A stretch of DNA of 64,000 nucleotides from an uncultured Desulfobacteraceae bacterium. GTDB taxonomy: Bacteria; Desulfobacterota; Desulfobacteria; Desulfobacterales; UBA5852. This document shows, piece by piece, positions 61,549 through 64,000 of the stretch. The position numbers and the translations under genes were made by a program. The stretch covers positions 1 to 64,000 of the forward strand of contig CAJXSL010000022.1 in NCBI GenBank assembly GCA_913060875.1, given 5' to 3'. The notes under the pieces are model-generated. The model saw nothing but the letters and a program-made list of their open reading frames with translations. It was not told the origin of the DNA and searched no databases. Position 1 is the stretch's first letter; each line of letters starts with the position of its first letter.

Positions 61549-61629
61549 TAAATTGATCCGCAACGTAATGTCAATAAATAAACGGCGTTCAATTTTTGGA
61601 ACAATCTATCATAAAACCGCAACGCAAAA

Positions 61630-61645
61630 ATTGACTTAAGTCAAT
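61630..61645. promoter_or_regulatory. Probable HcpR operator in the divergent region
   Basis: ATTGACTTAAGTCAAT, a perfect palindrome with TTGAC-TTAA-GTCAA core, about 74 nt upstream of the hcpR ATG. It suggests self-control of hcpR and control of the NrfH/HAO genes. Confidence 0.75.
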
Positions 61646-61718
61646 CTTTCTGATCTAACCCGGCCGGTAATGTGCCGTATCGCCTACTGGCAAAACCCTA
61701 CACACCCGGTGGATCGCC

Positions 61719-62414
61719 ATGGAAACCCATGCCAAAAACCTGATCGCCAATGTTCTATTTTTCAAAGGGTTGTCCGACGACGAAATCGATGAACTGTACC
61801 GGATTACCGCCGAGCGCACCTACCAGCGCAACCAGATGGTGTTCAGTGACGGTGAAGAAGGGGCCGGCTTTTTTCTCGTAATCGAGGGTCGCGTCAGCGT
61901 CTACAAAATGTCCCCGGAGGGCAAGGAGCAAATCCTGCATATCCTGGGACCCGGCGAACCGTTGGGCCAGGTGGCCGTGTTTGCCGGCGCCTCCTTTCCG
62001 GCCAACGCCCAGGCCATCGCCAATAGCCGCCTGTTGTTCTTTCCGCGCCGCGCCTTCATCGACCTGATTCAGGCCCGCCCCTCCCTGGCGCTTAACATGC
62101 TGGCCATTCTGTCGAATCGCCTGCGAGAATTTACCGTGCAGATCGAAAACATTTCCTTGAAAGAAGTCCCCGCCCGCCTGGCCTCCTACCTGCTCTATCT
62201 CAGTGATGAGCAGCACAACACGGAGCATCTGCAGTTGACCATCTCCAAGGCCCAGTTGGCCAGCATCATCGGCACCATCCCTGAAACCCTTTCGCGGATT
62301 CTCAACCGCATGTCCGCCAAAAAGCTCATTCAGGTCAATGGCCGCGAGATAAGGCTGGTGGACCGCGAAAGCCTGATCGCCCTGGCGGAGCATGGCCGGT
62401 TGGTGGATCTCTGA
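61719..62414 (+). CDS. hcpR: CRP/FNR-family regulator of nitrosative stress, HcpR type
   Basis: 231 residues. An N-terminal cyclic-nucleotide-binding-like sensor domain (GAGFFLVIEGRVSVYKMSP, HILGPGEPLGQVAVF), a dimer helix and a winged helix near 170-205 (SKAQLASIIGTIPETLSRIL). The SR in the recognition helix fits this subfamily. HcpR in Desulfovibrio and relatives activates hcp on NO or nitrite, likely through haem binding in the sensor. The gene neighbourhood and two palindromes of the right form support this call. It has no FNR-type cysteine cluster. Confidence 0.88.
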   Translation: METHAKNLIANVLFFKGLSDDEIDELYRITAERTYQRNQMVFSDGEEGAGFFLVIEGRVSVYKMSPEGKEQILHILGPGEPLGQVAVFAGASFPANAQAIANSRLLFFPRRAFIDLIQARPSLALNMLAILSNRLREFTVQIENISLKEVPARLASYLLYLSDEQHNTEHLQLTISKAQLASIIGTIPETLSRILNRMSAKKLIQVNGREIRLVDRESLIALAEHGRLVDL

Positions 62415-62645
62415 CAGGCGATGGTGAACGGCATTGGGGCAGGTCCGTCCAAATCCGACACTAAAAGCCGATAAGGGACCATGAATACGCCAGGCACGAA
62501 AGATGTTGGCGCCTTAGGGCCATCGCCACCGGCGATTACCGCCTCCGCCGGACGACGGCCCGGCCTGAACCGTCCCTGCCTTGTTGACTCCCAACCACCT
62601 TTTTCCTATAACAATATATGCTTCTGACTCTGGATCGGCGATTGA

Positions 62646-64000
62646 ATGGCACTTAAAATTCCAAACCGCAAAAACCTTTCCGAATCCATGGTGTTGACCG
62701 GGGTGGCCCTGGCAGCGGTCTACTGGCTTCTGGAATCCCTTTTCTATTTTTTTTCCACACCCGGCGCGGACTTCCTCCAGCGACTGTCGGGGACCGATTC
62801 CTACGACAGCTGGACCCGCATTTTCGTTCTCTGCCTCTTTGCCATCTTCGGCTCCCACGTCCAGTATACGATGAACAAACGCCGGGAATCGGACGCCCAG
62901 CTCCAGGCCAGCGAAACCAAATACCGCACCATCATCGAAAGCATGGAAGAAGGCTATTTCGAAGTCGATCTCCAGGGCACCCTCACCTTTGCCAATGGGT
63001 CACTAGCCCGCATGACCGGCCAGCCGGCCGGCAAGCTGGTCGGTATGAATCACCGGGACTTTGCCCGGAAGGAGAGCGCGGACCGCCTGGTGCATGCCTT
63101 CAATCAGATTTTTCTGACGGGTGACGCCCAACAGATATCGAACTATGAACTGATGCGTCCGGATGAAACCGAAGTGATCCTAGAATTATCAGCCTCCCTC
63201 ATCCGCGACAAAAGAAGGGACCCCACCGGTTTTCGGGTCGTGGGCCGGGATGTATCCGAACGCCTGCGGGTGGAGAAGGAAAAGCGCCGCCTGGAAGCCC
63301 AGTTGCAGCAGGCCCAGAAAATGGAAGCGGTCGGCACCCTGGCCAGCGGGATTGCACATGATTTCAATAACATCATGATGGGCATCCTGGGCAATGCATC
63401 CCTGATGCTGGCCCGCATCGAGCCCGATCACCCCCACCACACCAAACTGAAAAACATCGAGAAATATATTCAAAGCGGATCCGAGCTGACCAAACAGCTT
63501 CTCGGCTTTGCCCGTGGCGGCAAATACAATGTCAAATCCACCGCTTTGCGCGATCTCGTTACCCTGAGCGCCCAGATGTTCGGCCGCACCAAAAAGGAGA
63601 TCCGCATCCACACCGCCCACCTCAAGGACACCTGGCCGGTGGAAGTCGACCGGGGCCAGATCGAACAGGTGCTGCTGAACCTCTTTGTCAACGCCTGGCA
63701 GGCCATGCCGGGGGGCGGCGATCTGCATCTGCTGAGCGAGGATGTGGAACTGGACGAGACCTATGAGATGCCCTACAAGGTCGACCCGGGGCGCTACGTC
63801 AAGCTCTCGGTGGTGGACACCGGGGTCGGCATGGATCAGGCCACCCAGGAACGCATTTTCGAACCGTTTTTCACCACCAAGGAAATGGGGCGCGGCACCG
63901 GGCTGGGTCTGGCCTCCGCCTATGGCATCATCAAAAACCACGGCGGCCACGTCAATGTCTACAGCGAAAAAGGCCGGGGAACCACGTTCAACATCTACCT
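62646..64000 (+). CDS. PAS-domain sensor histidine kinase, cut by the window end
   Basis: 451 codons are present without a stop, so the gene continues beyond 64000. It has two N-terminal membrane segments (about 15-40 and 60-80), a PAS domain (about 100-215) and a HisKA domain with AHDFNN, where the His accepts phosphate, near residue 240. A HATPase_c domain follows with the N box (NLFVNAWQAMP), DTGVGMDQ and GRGTGLGLASAYGIIKNHGG. This layout usually ends in a receiver domain. An in-frame stop ends just before the ATG. It is 231 nt downstream of hcpR; no direct link is shown. Confidence 0.88.
   Translation, partial: MALKIPNRKNLSESMVLTGVALAAVYWLLESLFYFFSTPGADFLQRLSGTDSYDSWTRIFVLCLFAIFGSHVQYTMNKRRESDAQLQASETKYRTIIESMEEGYFEVDLQGTLTFANGSLARMTGQPAGKLVGMNHRDFARKESADRLVHAFNQIFLTGDAQQISNYELMRPDETEVILELSASLIRDKRRDPTGFRVVGRDVSERLRVEKEKRRLEAQLQQAQKMEAVGTLASGIAHDFNNIMMGILGNASLMLARIEPDHPHHTKLKNIEKYIQSGSELTKQLLGFARGGKYNVKSTALRDLVTLSAQMFGRTKKEIRIHTAHLKDTWPVEVDRGQIEQVLLNLFVNAWQAMPGGGDLHLLSEDVELDETYEMPYKVDPGRYVKLSVVDTGVGMDQATQERIFEPFFTTKEMGRGTGLGLASAYGIIKNHGGHVNVYSEKGRGTTFNIY

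Larger units (their letters stand above)
61328..61718. promoter_or_regulatory. Divergent control region between the NrfH/HAO genes and hcpR
   Basis: AT-rich region with three symmetric elements: CGTAA-TT-TTACG (61504-61515), TGTAAGT-CAA-ACTTACA (61532-61548), and the perfect 16-bp palindrome ATTGACTTAAGTCAAT (61630-61645). The last is a TTGAC-N4-GTCAA site. No gene lies here. Confidence 0.65.

Noticed and set aside
1..64000. tRNA, rRNA, CRISPR array, prophage or transposase genes
   Set aside because: None was recognised by eye. No regularly spaced repeats, no integrase or transposase motifs, and no cloverleaf-like sequences stood out; a covariance-model search would be needed to exclude small RNAs.

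Overview
The window reads as chromosomal DNA of an anaerobic, sulfate-reducer-like member of the Desulfobacterota (former Deltaproteobacteria), probably near Desulfosarcina or Desulfobacteraceae. This placement is an inference from gene content: a tungsten aldehyde:ferredoxin oxidoreductase, hydroxylamine reductase (Hcp), desulfoferrodoxin, rubrerythrin, several rubredoxin-like proteins, flavodiiron protein, multihaem cytochromes, small sirohaem proteins, a DVU0298-type protein and an HcpR-type regulator. No dsr, apr or sat genes are in the window. GC is high throughout, with a visibly AT-richer patch around 37,450-40,200. I saw no rRNA, tRNA or CRISPR array.

Layout. 1-400: one copy of a dispersed repeat. 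397-2597: ferredoxin plus aldehyde oxidoreductase. 2841-5028: LysE-type exporter and PAS/HD-GYP signalling protein. 5105-10865: complete RND efflux operon on the minus strand, with a good sigma70 promoter. 11042-12661: a possible SidJ-like pseudokinase. 12918-15531: lipoprotein SppA and two unassigned proteins. 15603-22132: a plus-strand run of a Dcu transporter, an aspartase fused to a cyclic-nucleotide-binding domain, cardiolipin synthase and an SLC13/RCK permease. 22384-33804: mostly minus-strand housekeeping and signalling genes (DegP, a two-component system coupled to a thioesterase, small sulfite reductase, K+ channel, GGDEF protein, methionine aminopeptidase, cyclophilin), with a LamG-VanZ protein on the plus strand. 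34130-37426: a DtxR-type regulator, then a minus-strand operon of Tat Fe-S protein, cytochrome b, a 29-residue membrane peptide, an ECF sigma factor and a zinc anti-sigma factor. 37699-40141: an MBOAT acyltransferase pair. 41385-44290: copper export (CopA, CopZ) with a 56-residue Cys/His-rich peptide upstream.

44833-62414 is a long oxygen and nitrosative stress region, almost wholly on the minus strand. In transcription order it holds a NapC/NrfH-type quinol dehydrogenase, an octahaem HAO-like cytochrome, Hcp, a zinc-ribbon/HD-like protein, a two-cluster Fe-S protein, a small unknown protein, rubrerythrin, desulfoferrodoxin, rubredoxin-like protein, flavodoxin, a zinc-ribbon protein, cytochrome bd oxidase, a trihaem cytochrome, an FMN-reductase/PTP-like fusion, rubredoxin, flavodiiron protein, ferredoxin, DsrE-like protein, DVU0298 protein and a sirohaem/ferredoxin protein. 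The CRP/FNR regulator at 61719 is divergent from the NrfH/HAO genes. Perfect TTGAC-N4-GTCAA palindromes lie in that divergent region and upstream of hcp, so I infer a local HcpR regulon. The window ends inside a PAS sensor kinase gene.

Genes too short for a usual ORF cutoff that I could support: rubredoxin (48702-48863), rubredoxin-like protein (53543-53698), a 56-residue Cys/His peptide (44120-44290) and a 29-residue membrane peptide (35802-35891). Many long antisense frames opposite high-GC genes were rejected as shadows.
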